From an uncultured Flavobacteriaceae bacterium (GTDB lineage: Bacteria > Bacteroidota > Bacteroidia > Flavobacteriales > Flavobacteriaceae): a stretch of 64,000 bases of DNA. The stretch covers positions 124,001 to 188,000 of the forward strand of contig CANMFO010000005.1 in assembly GCA_947497245.1 (NCBI GenBank), in the 5' to 3' direction. The notes beneath the pieces are model-generated. The model did not search any database and had not been told where the DNA came from. It saw only the letters and a list, made by a program, of their open reading frames with translations. Shown one piece after another: positions 18,348 to 26,763 of the stretch (positions are counted from its first letter, which is position 1; every line of letters starts with the position of its first letter). Position numbers and translations under genes: made by a program.

Positions 18348-18369
18348 TTACTTTGTTCTAACAAAGTAA
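18348..18369. promoter_or_regulatory. Inverted repeat overlapping the leader of the second lyase gene
   Basis: Perfect 9-bp arms TTACTTTGT and ACAAAGTAA flank TCTA and end 5 bp before the ATG at 18375. TTACTTTG also resembles a -7 box. It could be an operator or an mRNA hairpin covering the ribosome binding region. Confidence 0.45.
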
Positions 18370-18374
18370 ACTGT

Positions 18375-19286
18375 ATGGGTTTGGACTTGAGGGGTATAAT
18401 CCCTCCCATGGTCACACCGCTGACCGAAGACAACAATTTGGATGATAAAAGTTTGAAAGGACTCATAGAGCACTTAATTTCTGGAGGCGTGCACGGTATT
18501 TTTCTGCTGGGATCGAATGGTGAGGCCCCAAGCTTGACATATGCCTTGCGGCAAGAGCTGGTAACAAAAGCGTGCCAATATATAGATGGGCGGGTTCCTG
18601 TTCTTGTGGGTATTACGGATGCCTGGTTCGAAGGTTCAATTGCCATGGCAGCGCATTCGAAAGCTTCAGGGGCGGATGCCGTCGTTATCGCCCCACCTTA
18701 CTACTATCCGATTACCAATATTGAAATGAACGGGTATTTGAACAGTTTGATACCTGAATTGCCTTTGCCTTTCTTGCTTTATAACATGCCAAGTTGCACC
18801 AAAATGAACCTTTCAATTGAAACCATTGACATTGCGAGGGAGTTGGGCGCTTTGGGCATTAAGGACAGTTCTGGGGACCTCGACTATTTGTACGGCCTTA
18901 TCGAGGCGTTTCGTGATTCACCGGAATTTGCCATAATTGTGGGGACAGAAGGGTTTTTGCCCGAGACCATTGAACATGGAGGTCATGGCGCCGTTGCTGG
19001 CGGTGCGAATTTTTTTCCAAGAATGTTCGTCGATCTGTACAATGCGTCATTGGCGAAGGATGAAAACAGAATTGTTGAAATTCGAAGAAATGTTTCCCAT
19101 CTTTACAACACGATCTACAGTGTGGGGAAAGATGCTTCCAGAATAACAAAGGGCATCAAATGTGCTCTTTCGGTTATGGGGATTTGCGAAGACCATATGG
19201 CACTTCCCTTGCGCAGGTTCGATGCCGGGGATAGGGAGACCATAAAATACCATATTGAGAATTTTGAAAATAACCTGGTGGGATAA
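18375..19286 (+). CDS. Dihydrodipicolinate synthase/N-acetylneuraminate lyase family aldolase (copy 2)
   Basis: A 303-residue paralogue of the 13604 protein, sharing most of its motifs: FLLGSNGEAPSL, LLYNMPSCTK (active Tyr) and GALGIKDSSGD (Schiff-base Lys). The two probably handle related 2-keto acids or have split roles. It starts an apparent operon with an SSS symporter (12 bp downstream) and a Gfo/Idh/MocA oxidoreductase, a usual arrangement for uptake and breakdown of an acidic sugar. Divergent from the AraC gene, which probably controls it. Confidence 0.85.
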   Translation: MGLDLRGIIPPMVTPLTEDNNLDDKSLKGLIEHLISGGVHGIFLLGSNGEAPSLTYALRQELVTKACQYIDGRVPVLVGITDAWFEGSIAMAAHSKASGADAVVIAPPYYYPITNIEMNGYLNSLIPELPLPFLLYNMPSCTKMNLSIETIDIARELGALGIKDSSGDLDYLYGLIEAFRDSPEFAIIVGTEGFLPETIEHGGHGAVAGGANFFPRMFVDLYNASLAKDENRIVEIRRNVSHLYNTIYSVGKDASRITKGIKCALSVMGICEDHMALPLRRFDAGDRETIKYHIENFENNLVG

Positions 19287-19298
19287 TATGAAAATCAA

Positions 19299-20777
19299 AT
19301 GAACTACCAACTTGAAATGGTCGATACGGCCATCCTGGTCATTTACGGATTGGTAATGATCGGAATGGGCGCTTATTTTTTGCGAAAAACCAAAACTTCC
19401 GATGAGTTCATGGTTGCCGGAAGGGGCATTCCGGCTTGGGCCGCGGGTATCGCGGTAATGAGTGCCTACACTAGCAGTATATCCTACATTGCGGTGCCGG
19501 GAAAGGCATTCGATGAAAATTGGCATCCGTTGATCTTTGCCCTGACCGCATTGCCGGTGGCCTGGTTTGTGACCAAATATGTCATTCCGCATTATAGAAA
19601 GCATAAAATAATCTCGGTCTATAAATATCTTGAAGATAAAATCGGAGACTGGGGCCGGGTGTATGCCTCCTTGTCTTTCGTATTGTTCATGATAGGGAGG
19701 ACCGCGGTGATACTGTACCTTTCCTCACTTTTGTTGACCTCGTTTGTCGATGTGGATATTGCAACATTGATATTGGCCATTGGCGTTATGACCATCGCCT
19801 ATACTTTAATGGGAGGCATGGAAGCTGTTATATGGACGGATGTCATGCAATCGATCATTATGGTCGGCGGACTTTTGTTCAGTGCCTATATTTTGACCAC
19901 AGAGGTTTTTGCCGAACCCGATTTCCTGATTCAAAGGGTGTTCGATGAAAACAAATTCAGTTTGGGCGATACATCACTTTCATTGAGTAGTAGGACCGTT
20001 TGGGTCATGATCATTTACGGGCTGACCGAGAATATCAGAAACTTGATGGCCGATCAGAACTATACGCAGAAATATAGTTCCGTCGCTACCGAAAAAAAAG
20101 CCAAAAAATCGGTTTGGATCGCGATGCTCATTTATCTGCCCTTGACCGCTATTTTTCTGTACATCGGTACCGCAATGTTCGCTTTTTACTCGGGCTCGGG
20201 ACATATTCTCGATCCCTCGATACTAAAGGGCGATGAGGTTTTTCCATTCTTTATTGCCACGGAATTACCGGCCGGACTCAAAGGTCTAATAATCGCCGCC
20301 ATACTTGCAGCATCGATGAGTACGGTGGATTCTGCACTGAATTCTTCGGCCACGGTGCTCTATTTGGACTATTACAAAAAATACTTTAGGCCAAATGCTT
20401 CCGAAAGGAGCAGCATTGGTTTTCTTCGTTCCATAACGATTGTCTGGGGTTTTCTCGGTATCGCTTTCGCCCTTTTGTTAATTGATGCCAAAAGCGCCCT
20501 GGATATTTGGTGGCAGATTTCGGGCATATTCGGCGGCGGTATTTTAGGGTTGTTCCTATTGGCGCTTTTCAACGCAAGGATTACACCTGCGCAGGGAATC
20601 ATTTCTGTCGTTTTTAGCATATTGATTATTATCTGGGGCACTTTTTTAAGGGAATTGCCGCCGGGTTACACCTGGCTGGAGTGCACACTCGACCCTATCA
20701 TTGTCGGAGCGGTCTCAACTGTTGGTCTGTTATTTCTAGCACTTGGTTTTGTCGTGTTGAACAAACGGGGGAAATAG
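19299..20777 (+). CDS. Sodium:solute symporter (SSS) family transporter
   Basis: A 492-residue inner-membrane protein with about 13 membrane segments. SDEFMVAGRGIPAWAAGIAV, the Na+-site region SAYTSSISYIAVPGKAF, the Arg/Thr-rich FMIGRTAVILYLSSLLL and AAILAASMSTVDSALNSSAT mark the SSS family, in the sugar/sialate-like branch that often accompanies lyase genes. It would import a carbohydrate or carboxylate with Na+, fitting a marine organism. Co-transcribed with the lyase upstream and the oxidoreductase downstream. Confidence 0.9.
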   Translation: MNYQLEMVDTAILVIYGLVMIGMGAYFLRKTKTSDEFMVAGRGIPAWAAGIAVMSAYTSSISYIAVPGKAFDENWHPLIFALTALPVAWFVTKYVIPHYRKHKIISVYKYLEDKIGDWGRVYASLSFVLFMIGRTAVILYLSSLLLTSFVDVDIATLILAIGVMTIAYTLMGGMEAVIWTDVMQSIIMVGGLLFSAYILTTEVFAEPDFLIQRVFDENKFSLGDTSLSLSSRTVWVMIIYGLTENIRNLMADQNYTQKYSSVATEKKAKKSVWIAMLIYLPLTAIFLYIGTAMFAFYSGSGHILDPSILKGDEVFPFFIATELPAGLKGLIIAAILAASMSTVDSALNSSATVLYLDYYKKYFRPNASERSSIGFLRSITIVWGFLGIAFALLLIDAKSALDIWWQISGIFGGGILGLFLLALFNARITPAQGIISVVFSILIIIWGTFLRELPPGYTWLECTLDPIIVGAVSTVGLLFLALGFVVLNKRGK

Positions 20778-20810
20778 TTTCATGTTACGGTAATTTTGTG
20801 TTTTGCTGCT

Positions 20811-21803
20811 ATGGGTAAAAAAGTACAATGGGGAATTTTGGGCGCTGCGACCATTGCAAGGGAGCAAGTGATCCCCGCAATGTTGAAAAGTAAACATTGT
20901 CGCGTTATGGCCATTGCCTCAAGGGATGGGAAGAAGGCGGAAAAAATTGCGAAGGAATTCCGTATACCAAAACATTATGAAGGCTATCAGGAGCTTTTGA
21001 ACGATCCGGAAATTGAGTCGGTCTATATTCCGTTACCGAACCATCTGCATGTGGAATGGGCAAAAAAAGCGTTGATAGCGGGCAAACACGTACTTGTTGA
21101 AAAGCCAATTGCCCTGAGTAGCGAAGCGGCAAGGGAATTGTTGGAAACGGCAAGGGAACATCCCGAACTTAAGATTACGGAGGCATTTATGTACAAGTAC
21201 CATCCGCAGTGGGTCGAGGTAAGACAAATGGTCGATGACGGTAAAATCGGCAAGCTGAAGACCATTCAATCTTCTTTTTCCTTTTTTGAGGATGATGCCG
21301 ATCATATTGTGAACAACAGGAAATTCGGAGGGGGAAGTTTGATGGATATAGGATGTTATTCCATTTCTATTTCACGATTGCTTCACGGAAGTGAACCAAA
21401 AAGCGTTATGGCCAATATCGAATATCATCCTGAATTTGACGTCGATATATTGGCAAATGGAATTCTTGAATTTGAGGAGGGGAGTTCTTCCTTTTTTTGT
21501 GCAACACAGTTGGTGGAGAATCAACAGCTTGAAATTTTTGGTACTGGGGGCAGCATCAGATTTGAGCTGCCGTTTAATCCCCCGAACGATAGGCCTTCCA
21601 AAATTTGGTTGACCGAACAAGATGTGACGACCGAAGTGGAATTTGAAATATGTGATCAATATACACTTCAGGCCGATGTTTTTTCTTTGGCAATTTTGGA
21701 AGATACCGAAACACCCGTGCATTTGGAAGACGCCATCTCCAATATGCTTGTTATTGAAAAAATGCACGAAAGCAATACATCGGGTCGGCGCGTGAATTTA
21801 TAA
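20811..21803 (+). CDS. Gfo/Idh/MocA-family NAD(P)-dependent oxidoreductase
   Basis: A 330-residue dehydrogenase. A TTG at 20796 is open in frame, but ATG at 20811 gives the usual start MGKKVQWGILGAATIARE with its Rossmann motif (GILGAA). Other family marks are VYIPLPNHLHVEWAKKAL, the conserved HVLVEKPIAL Lys-Pro and GGGSLMDIGCYSIS. Members oxidise or epimerise sugars and inositols. It is the third gene of the lyase-symporter unit, 33 bp after the symporter stop. Confidence 0.88.
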   Translation: MGKKVQWGILGAATIAREQVIPAMLKSKHCRVMAIASRDGKKAEKIAKEFRIPKHYEGYQELLNDPEIESVYIPLPNHLHVEWAKKALIAGKHVLVEKPIALSSEAARELLETAREHPELKITEAFMYKYHPQWVEVRQMVDDGKIGKLKTIQSSFSFFEDDADHIVNNRKFGGGSLMDIGCYSISISRLLHGSEPKSVMANIEYHPEFDVDILANGILEFEEGSSSFFCATQLVENQQLEIFGTGGSIRFELPFNPPNDRPSKIWLTEQDVTTEVEFEICDQYTLQADVFSLAILEDTETPVHLEDAISNMLVIEKMHESNTSGRRVNL

Positions 21804-21893
21804 TGGTTTGGCTTTGACCAGTAACCCAATATGATATGGTGGTGCTGGTCCCATGCCGGACATAAAACAGTTTTGAAACAAAAAAATCAAATA

Positions 21894-23279
21894 ATGAAAA
21901 CCAAAAAAAACCTGGGAATCTGGGCCATGGCTCTGATGTTGAATTTTATCCTGAACGCCCAAGAGGGCAAACACCATGGTCATAGCCATTACGCTGAACA
22001 CGATTCGGTGTCCGCACATAAACTGATTTTTCCTTCGCGCACACCAGACAGGGTGATAGCGAACCTTACGGTTGACCCTGCGCATAGTTTTGCCGTCAAC
22101 TGGAGAACCGACCAACAGGTAGATATCGGTATTGTGGAAGTTTCCTTGGCCACTGACGGTCCGGAATTTTTGCTGCGCGAAGTACGTAAGATCAATGCAG
22201 TTTCCCAAAAGTTCGAAAATCAAAACAGAAATGAACCTTTGGTCAAGGCCACTTACCACTCGGCCGTGATCCGAAACCTTCAACCGGGTACCACCTATGT
22301 ATATCGTGTTGGGAACGGACGTGAAGACAATGGGTATTGGAGCGAATGGTTTCAGTTTACTACCGCCCGGACCGATATGGAGGAGCCCTTTAGTTTTATC
22401 TATTTCGGCGATGCCCAAAACAATGTGAAATCATTATGGTCGCGCGTCATTCGAAATTCCTATAGACAATTCCCGGAGGTGGACTTTATGTTGCATGCCG
22501 GCGATTTGATCAACGATAGGGATGCAAACCTGGAATGGGGAGAATGGTTTCATGCCGGTAGTTTTATCCACGCGACGGTACCGAGCATAATGACACCGGG
22601 GAACCACGAATATAGGGATGGAGTGCTGTCCGCTCTGTGGAGGCCACAATTTACATTGCCCATGAACGGCCCTATCGACGAATTGAAGGAAACGTGCTAT
22701 GCCATAGATTATCAAGACATGAAACTGATCTCGATAGATGCCGAGGGCTTCGATGAAAGTTTGGAGGCACGTACGGCCCAAGTAAAATGGTTGGATTCTG
22801 TTTTGCGGTCGAACACGAAAAAATGGACGACCATTACCATGCACTATCCGATTTATTCAACGGCCAAGGGAAGAGACAACAAAGAGCTCAGGGAGGCCCT
22901 GAAACCCTTGATGGACAAGTACGGTGTCGATTTGGTCCTTCAAGGCCATGACCATACCTATGCAAGGGGGTATGTGGAGAACGAGGGCAAGGGTCTCACC
23001 GTTGTAAAAGATGCCGGTACCATCTATGCGGTTTCGGTCAGCGGACCAAAAATGTACGAATCCCAAGACCGGGAATGGATGGTTAGGAGAGGGGAATATA
23101 CCCAGTTGTTCCAGATAATAACGGTCTCGGAAAATTCTATAAAATATGGCGCATACACCCCTGTGGGAACACTTTATGATGCGTTTGAACTTGTCAAGAA
23201 AAGAGGGAGGAAGAAACTCATAAACAAAGTGCCCAAAAGCGCGATCAGATTGAAAAAAACCTTTGTCAAGCCCGAGTAG
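21894..23279 (+). CDS. Purple acid phosphatase-like metallophosphoesterase, exported
   Basis: A 461-residue exported enzyme. The ATG at 21894 precedes a signal peptide ending ILNAQE; the upstream ATG at 21831 would add a non-signal extension. Residues about 45-160 form a fibronectin-III-like purple acid phosphatase N domain (LQPGTTYVYRVGNG). The metallophosphoesterase core follows: FIYFGDAQNN (in place of GDxG), LHAGDLINDRD, TPGNHEYRDG, ITMHYPIYST and LQGHDHTYAR. All metal ligands are present. A short His-rich stretch (HHGHSHYAEH) follows the signal and may bind metal. It should release phosphate from organic esters in the periplasm. Confidence 0.87.
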   Translation: MKTKKNLGIWAMALMLNFILNAQEGKHHGHSHYAEHDSVSAHKLIFPSRTPDRVIANLTVDPAHSFAVNWRTDQQVDIGIVEVSLATDGPEFLLREVRKINAVSQKFENQNRNEPLVKATYHSAVIRNLQPGTTYVYRVGNGREDNGYWSEWFQFTTARTDMEEPFSFIYFGDAQNNVKSLWSRVIRNSYRQFPEVDFMLHAGDLINDRDANLEWGEWFHAGSFIHATVPSIMTPGNHEYRDGVLSALWRPQFTLPMNGPIDELKETCYAIDYQDMKLISIDAEGFDESLEARTAQVKWLDSVLRSNTKKWTTITMHYPIYSTAKGRDNKELREALKPLMDKYGVDLVLQGHDHTYARGYVENEGKGLTVVKDAGTIYAVSVSGPKMYESQDREWMVRRGEYTQLFQIITVSENSIKYGAYTPVGTLYDAFELVKKRGRKKLINKVPKSAIRLKKTFVKPE

Positions 23280-23824
23280 GTTTGGGTTAAGCCGGTTTTC
23301 CGATAATCGAAGTAACGTCCTGCGGCGCCTAAAACAGGTCTGGTTTTCCAAGAGGCCAAAATGCTAAACCTCCGTCTCCGTAATGATCGATGGGAAGCGA
23401 TGTTGCCCGAAGGCCGACCCCAAGATCAAGATTTACGATCAGGCCCACATTGCGGTAGGTGAAGCTTTCGAATTAGGGCAAAATATGTTCTTTTATTGGT
23501 ACGTCCCATTACCCGCTTCATAGGTGGAATGGGGAATATGACCAATGGAGGTAAGGGTTTTGTCCAATTCATATGGAAAATTAACCATATGGGATACATC
23601 TTTGATCATTACTGAAAAGCTGCAACAACGGTAACATGGTGCATTTTTATTGTTCCTTGGATCATAAAGTGGGCTTTGGGACAAAAATCCAAAAAAAAAT
23701 CTTTTGCTTGGCGAAGGGGTGGAAATCCATGGGAGGGTTAATATATGATGTATTTTAACCAATAATAATGAAACAACAAGTTGAGTAGATCTGTAATTTT
23801 AGCTGCTGATCAAATAAGGAAAGC
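23280..23824. other. 545-bp intergenic region with a possible decayed gene
   Basis: No intact gene is present. Parts of the minus strand look like former coding sequence in three different frames (see the pseudogene entry). The last 100 bp before the ATG at 23825 are AT-rich and contain TAATTTTA, a weak -7-like box for the next gene. Confidence 0.4.
23329..23472 (-). pseudogene. Possible remnant of a minus-strand coding sequence
   Basis: A 47-codon open stretch has protein-like composition (VGLIVNLDLGVGLRAT, HYGDGGLAFWPLGKP). Neighbouring protein-like pieces lie in the two other minus frames (LDKTLTSIGHIPHSTYEAG upstream, GAAGRYFDYRKTG downstream). This would fit a frameshifted, truncated gene, but the family is not recognised and chance is possible. 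Confidence 0.22.
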
Positions 23825-26023
23825 ATGAGAAAATTGGTACTGATTTTGAGCCTGGTCTGGGCTGTTGCTTCAAACGCGCAACAATATGTCGACGAACCCT
23901 ATATGCAAGACTTTGCTGAAAAATATGAATTGCGCGATGGAATACGGGGTACATCCCTTCTCCAAGTACGAAGTGATAGAAATGGGGCAATAAAGGTTCT
24001 TTCTTCGAACGGACTTTTAAATGCTTACGACAATGAATTGGCATCCGATCTACAGTACAGACCATTGTCCGATATGGAAATTGTTGCATTGGAGGCCTAT
24101 AAAGAGCAGTTCGTTTACTTGACCGACAAATCCGTGTTGAGCAATGCATGGGGCGGAAAGTTCGAAGTGGAGCACGGTCTAAATTCACCTGGACTTTTTA
24201 CCATTGCCTCGGATTTTACGGTTCTGGTGGCCTCGTCGGATGAGTTGAGGCTATTGAAGGATGGAAAAAGTATTTGGAGCGAACAACGGGCAGGATTAAA
24301 CCCTAAAGCACTTCTTTTTGACGAAGAAAACCAAAAACTGTTGGTACTCACCTCAGACGCCATTTATGGAATAGCCCTGGCAAACCCTAAACTTCAAAAG
24401 ATATACGAAGGTTCTGACCTGACCGCTATGGCGGTTTACCAAAATGGGATAATTGTGGGCTCAGGCAAGGGCTTGGTCACCTTGTCGGGAGAAGCGTACC
24501 GGAGAAGCGAAATCGACCGGAAATTACCCTGGACGGAAATTACAGTGGTCAAAACTATCAAAGGTGAGCTATGGTTTGGATCGACCCGGGGGGCGTTTAA
24601 ACTTCGCGCCGATGGGAAGTATGATTATTACGCTTCCAAGAGATGGTTGGTCGATGATCATGTTGTCGATATAGCCTCGGGCCCTGACAACAGTGTGCTG
24701 ATAGTTACAAAGGAAGGTTTGTCCCAAATCAATTTTAGAACGATGACCCTGTTTGAAAAGGCGGCTTATTTTCAAAAAATTCAACGCTTGCGGCATATTC
24801 GATATGGTTTGACCGCCAATCTCTCCTTGAAGACCCCTGGTGACCTGGCGACAGGGTATTATCGCGATACCGACAATGATGGACTATGGACCTCGATGTA
24901 TTTGGCCGGGGAACTTTTTCGCTATGCCGTTACAAAAGATGACGATGCCAAACAGAATGCCTATGAGGCCTTTGAGGCAATGGAACGCCTTACGGACATC
25001 ACTCCCATGCACGGTTTCCCGGCAAGATCGTACGAACGCGATGGTTATGAGGTAGGGCTTCATGCCAATGGATTCTCAGAGGAATGGTATAAAAAGCATG
25101 TTGCCGAAAACGGAAGGATCTGGCGCCTGACGGAGGACAAAAAGTGGCGATGGAAATCAACTACCAGTAGCGATGAGACCTGCGGCCATTTCTTTGTGTA
25201 TGCCCTCTTTGCCGAACTTGTTCCGGATCTGGAATGGAAAAACCGGGCAATACACCAGATTAAGATCCAAATGGACCATATCATGGATAATAATTGGTAT
25301 TTGGTGGATTGGAACGGCAAACCAACGGCATGGGGCAGATGGAATCCGAAATACGTCAATGGTTTCCCCATAAGTGTGGGTGACAGACGGTTGAATTCCA
25401 CCCTCCTGCTATCATTTCTGCAAACGGCATATCGTTTTACCAGGGATGAAAAATACGAGAAGGCCGCACGCAAATTGATAAAAAGGCACGGCTATGATGA
25501 GAACGCCAATCGGCCGGCCACGGTGATCGGGTACGTTGAAGGAGAGTATTTAAGTGATAAGTGGAACCATTCAGATGATGAGATGTACTTTTTGACCGTT
25601 CCCGGGTTTGTAAATTACTCTTTTTCCGAGGAACAGAGAAAGAATCATTTTGAATCGGTTAAGAGCCATTGGGAAGTAGAACGGTCGGAGAAAAACCCTT
25701 TGTGGAATTATCTTTTTGCCCTAGCGGGAGGTGAAAAAATCGATAGTGAGGCGTCGGCGTGGTGGTTACGTGAATTTCCCATGGATTTGGTCGATTGGAA
25801 GGTTGATAACGGTCACCGAAAAGATCTGACCCTGATAGAGCCGAATTTTAGGAGTCAAACCTATGCCGAGGTATTGCCCGGAGATGAGCGGGTGCTGCAC
25901 AAGCACAATGGAGCCTATAGAAATAATGGCGGCAGCGACGGGAACCAAGAGTATGCCCCTTACATTTATCTGTTGCCCTATTGGGCGGGCCGATATGTCG
26001 GAGCCATAAGTCCCCCGCATTGA
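23825..26023 (+). CDS. Exported protein: propeller-like N part and alpha-helical toroid-like C part
   Basis: A 732-residue exported protein (signal about 1-19, ending SNAQQ). Residues about 40-320 look like a repeat-built beta-propeller of the two-component-regulator kind (GIIVGSGKGLVTLSG, ELWFGSTRGAFKL). Residues about 340-730 are helix-rich with paired aromatic and acidic motifs (YYRDTDNDGLWTSMYLAGEL, SSDETCGHFFVYALFAE, YAPYIYLLPYWAGRY). They resemble (alpha/alpha)6 barrels of glycoside hydrolases or lyases. The conserved DNDGLWTS and SSDETCGH segments are candidate active-site loops. I cannot assign a CAZy family. It seems to be transcribed alone. Confidence 0.7.
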   Translation: MRKLVLILSLVWAVASNAQQYVDEPYMQDFAEKYELRDGIRGTSLLQVRSDRNGAIKVLSSNGLLNAYDNELASDLQYRPLSDMEIVALEAYKEQFVYLTDKSVLSNAWGGKFEVEHGLNSPGLFTIASDFTVLVASSDELRLLKDGKSIWSEQRAGLNPKALLFDEENQKLLVLTSDAIYGIALANPKLQKIYEGSDLTAMAVYQNGIIVGSGKGLVTLSGEAYRRSEIDRKLPWTEITVVKTIKGELWFGSTRGAFKLRADGKYDYYASKRWLVDDHVVDIASGPDNSVLIVTKEGLSQINFRTMTLFEKAAYFQKIQRLRHIRYGLTANLSLKTPGDLATGYYRDTDNDGLWTSMYLAGELFRYAVTKDDDAKQNAYEAFEAMERLTDITPMHGFPARSYERDGYEVGLHANGFSEEWYKKHVAENGRIWRLTEDKKWRWKSTTSSDETCGHFFVYALFAELVPDLEWKNRAIHQIKIQMDHIMDNNWYLVDWNGKPTAWGRWNPKYVNGFPISVGDRRLNSTLLLSFLQTAYRFTRDEKYEKAARKLIKRHGYDENANRPATVIGYVEGEYLSDKWNHSDDEMYFLTVPGFVNYSFSEEQRKNHFESVKSHWEVERSEKNPLWNYLFALAGGEKIDSEASAWWLREFPMDLVDWKVDNGHRKDLTLIEPNFRSQTYAEVLPGDERVLHKHNGAYRNNGGSDGNQEYAPYIYLLPYWAGRYVGAISPPH

Positions 26024-26094
26024 TGCAAGCGAATGGAATAGGCTGTTGGGTAATGGAAAAGTATTTTCATAAAAAGATGGGGCCGGCCTCCCGT

Positions 26095-26571
26095 TCAATG
26101 GTCAGGAGTGTCCTTTAACTCCATTAGGGTGGACTGGGAGGAGGCGCAAAGCTTCCTTTTTCCCCGCGCAACGATAAACACATCCGATCGGCATACGGTG
26201 AGGGTCTTCCCGTACTTCAATACCCTGGAGGTTCCGATCAGGAGTTCGCCCTGGCCCGGTGCAAGCAGATTCAGTTTAAATTCCACCGTCAGTATGGAAG
26301 AGAACTCCCCCATTAACGAAAAACATGCGTATCCTGCGGTGTTGTCCGCGATCGTGGCGATGATTCCGGCATGAAAGAAGCCGTGCTGTTGGGTCAAGCT
26401 AGGCTGAAACGGGAGTTGTATTTCACAGTAGCCGGGTTGCACCTCGATCAATTTGGCCCCGATAAGCTCCATAAACCGTTGATTTCCAAAGCTGTCACGC
26501 ACCCTGTCCTTGTATCCGCTGTATTTGGGTGCAAAAACATCCTCACCGTACCCGTTGTTTGTTGTTGCCAT
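26095..26571 (-). CDS. PaaI-family hotdog-fold thioesterase
   Basis: A 158-residue hotdog-fold protein. QHGFFHAGIIATIADNTAGY is the PaaI-type signature (the H-G-G-x..D region with Asp in ADN as the likely catalytic residue). ILTVEFKLNLLAPGQGELL and VCRSDVFIV complete the fold. Family members hydrolyse acyl-CoA thioesters in the cytoplasm. It is a single gene convergent with the 23825 gene (71 bp between stops); no link to neighbours is apparent. Confidence 0.85.
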   Translation of the reverse strand: MATTNNGYGEDVFAPKYSGYKDRVRDSFGNQRFMELIGAKLIEVQPGYCEIQLPFQPSLTQQHGFFHAGIIATIADNTAGYACFSLMGEFSSILTVEFKLNLLAPGQGELLIGTSRVLKYGKTLTVCRSDVFIVARGKRKLCASSQSTLMELKDTPDH

Positions 26572-26763
26572 ATTTTAAGATAACGCTTTTGTTTTCTCCC
26601 TATCCTGGCAATAGGGTGGTCTGTTTGAGGTGAAAATTAGCAAAAATTCGCTGCTGGTATGTTAACAATGCGGTTCATTCCCGGTTCAAAGCCGTTCACG
26701 TATCCCAACCGGATCGTTCAGGGCTGCCGCCCAAGTCCTGGCAATGATGGAAATTCTCTTGGG

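Noticed and set aside
13604-19286. Sialic acid catabolism (nanA plus sialidase plus symporter)
   Set aside because: The lyases have the KDSSGD motif of keto-deoxy acid aldolases, the BNR protein has no clear sialidase Arg motif, and no nanE/nanK/epimerase gene is present.
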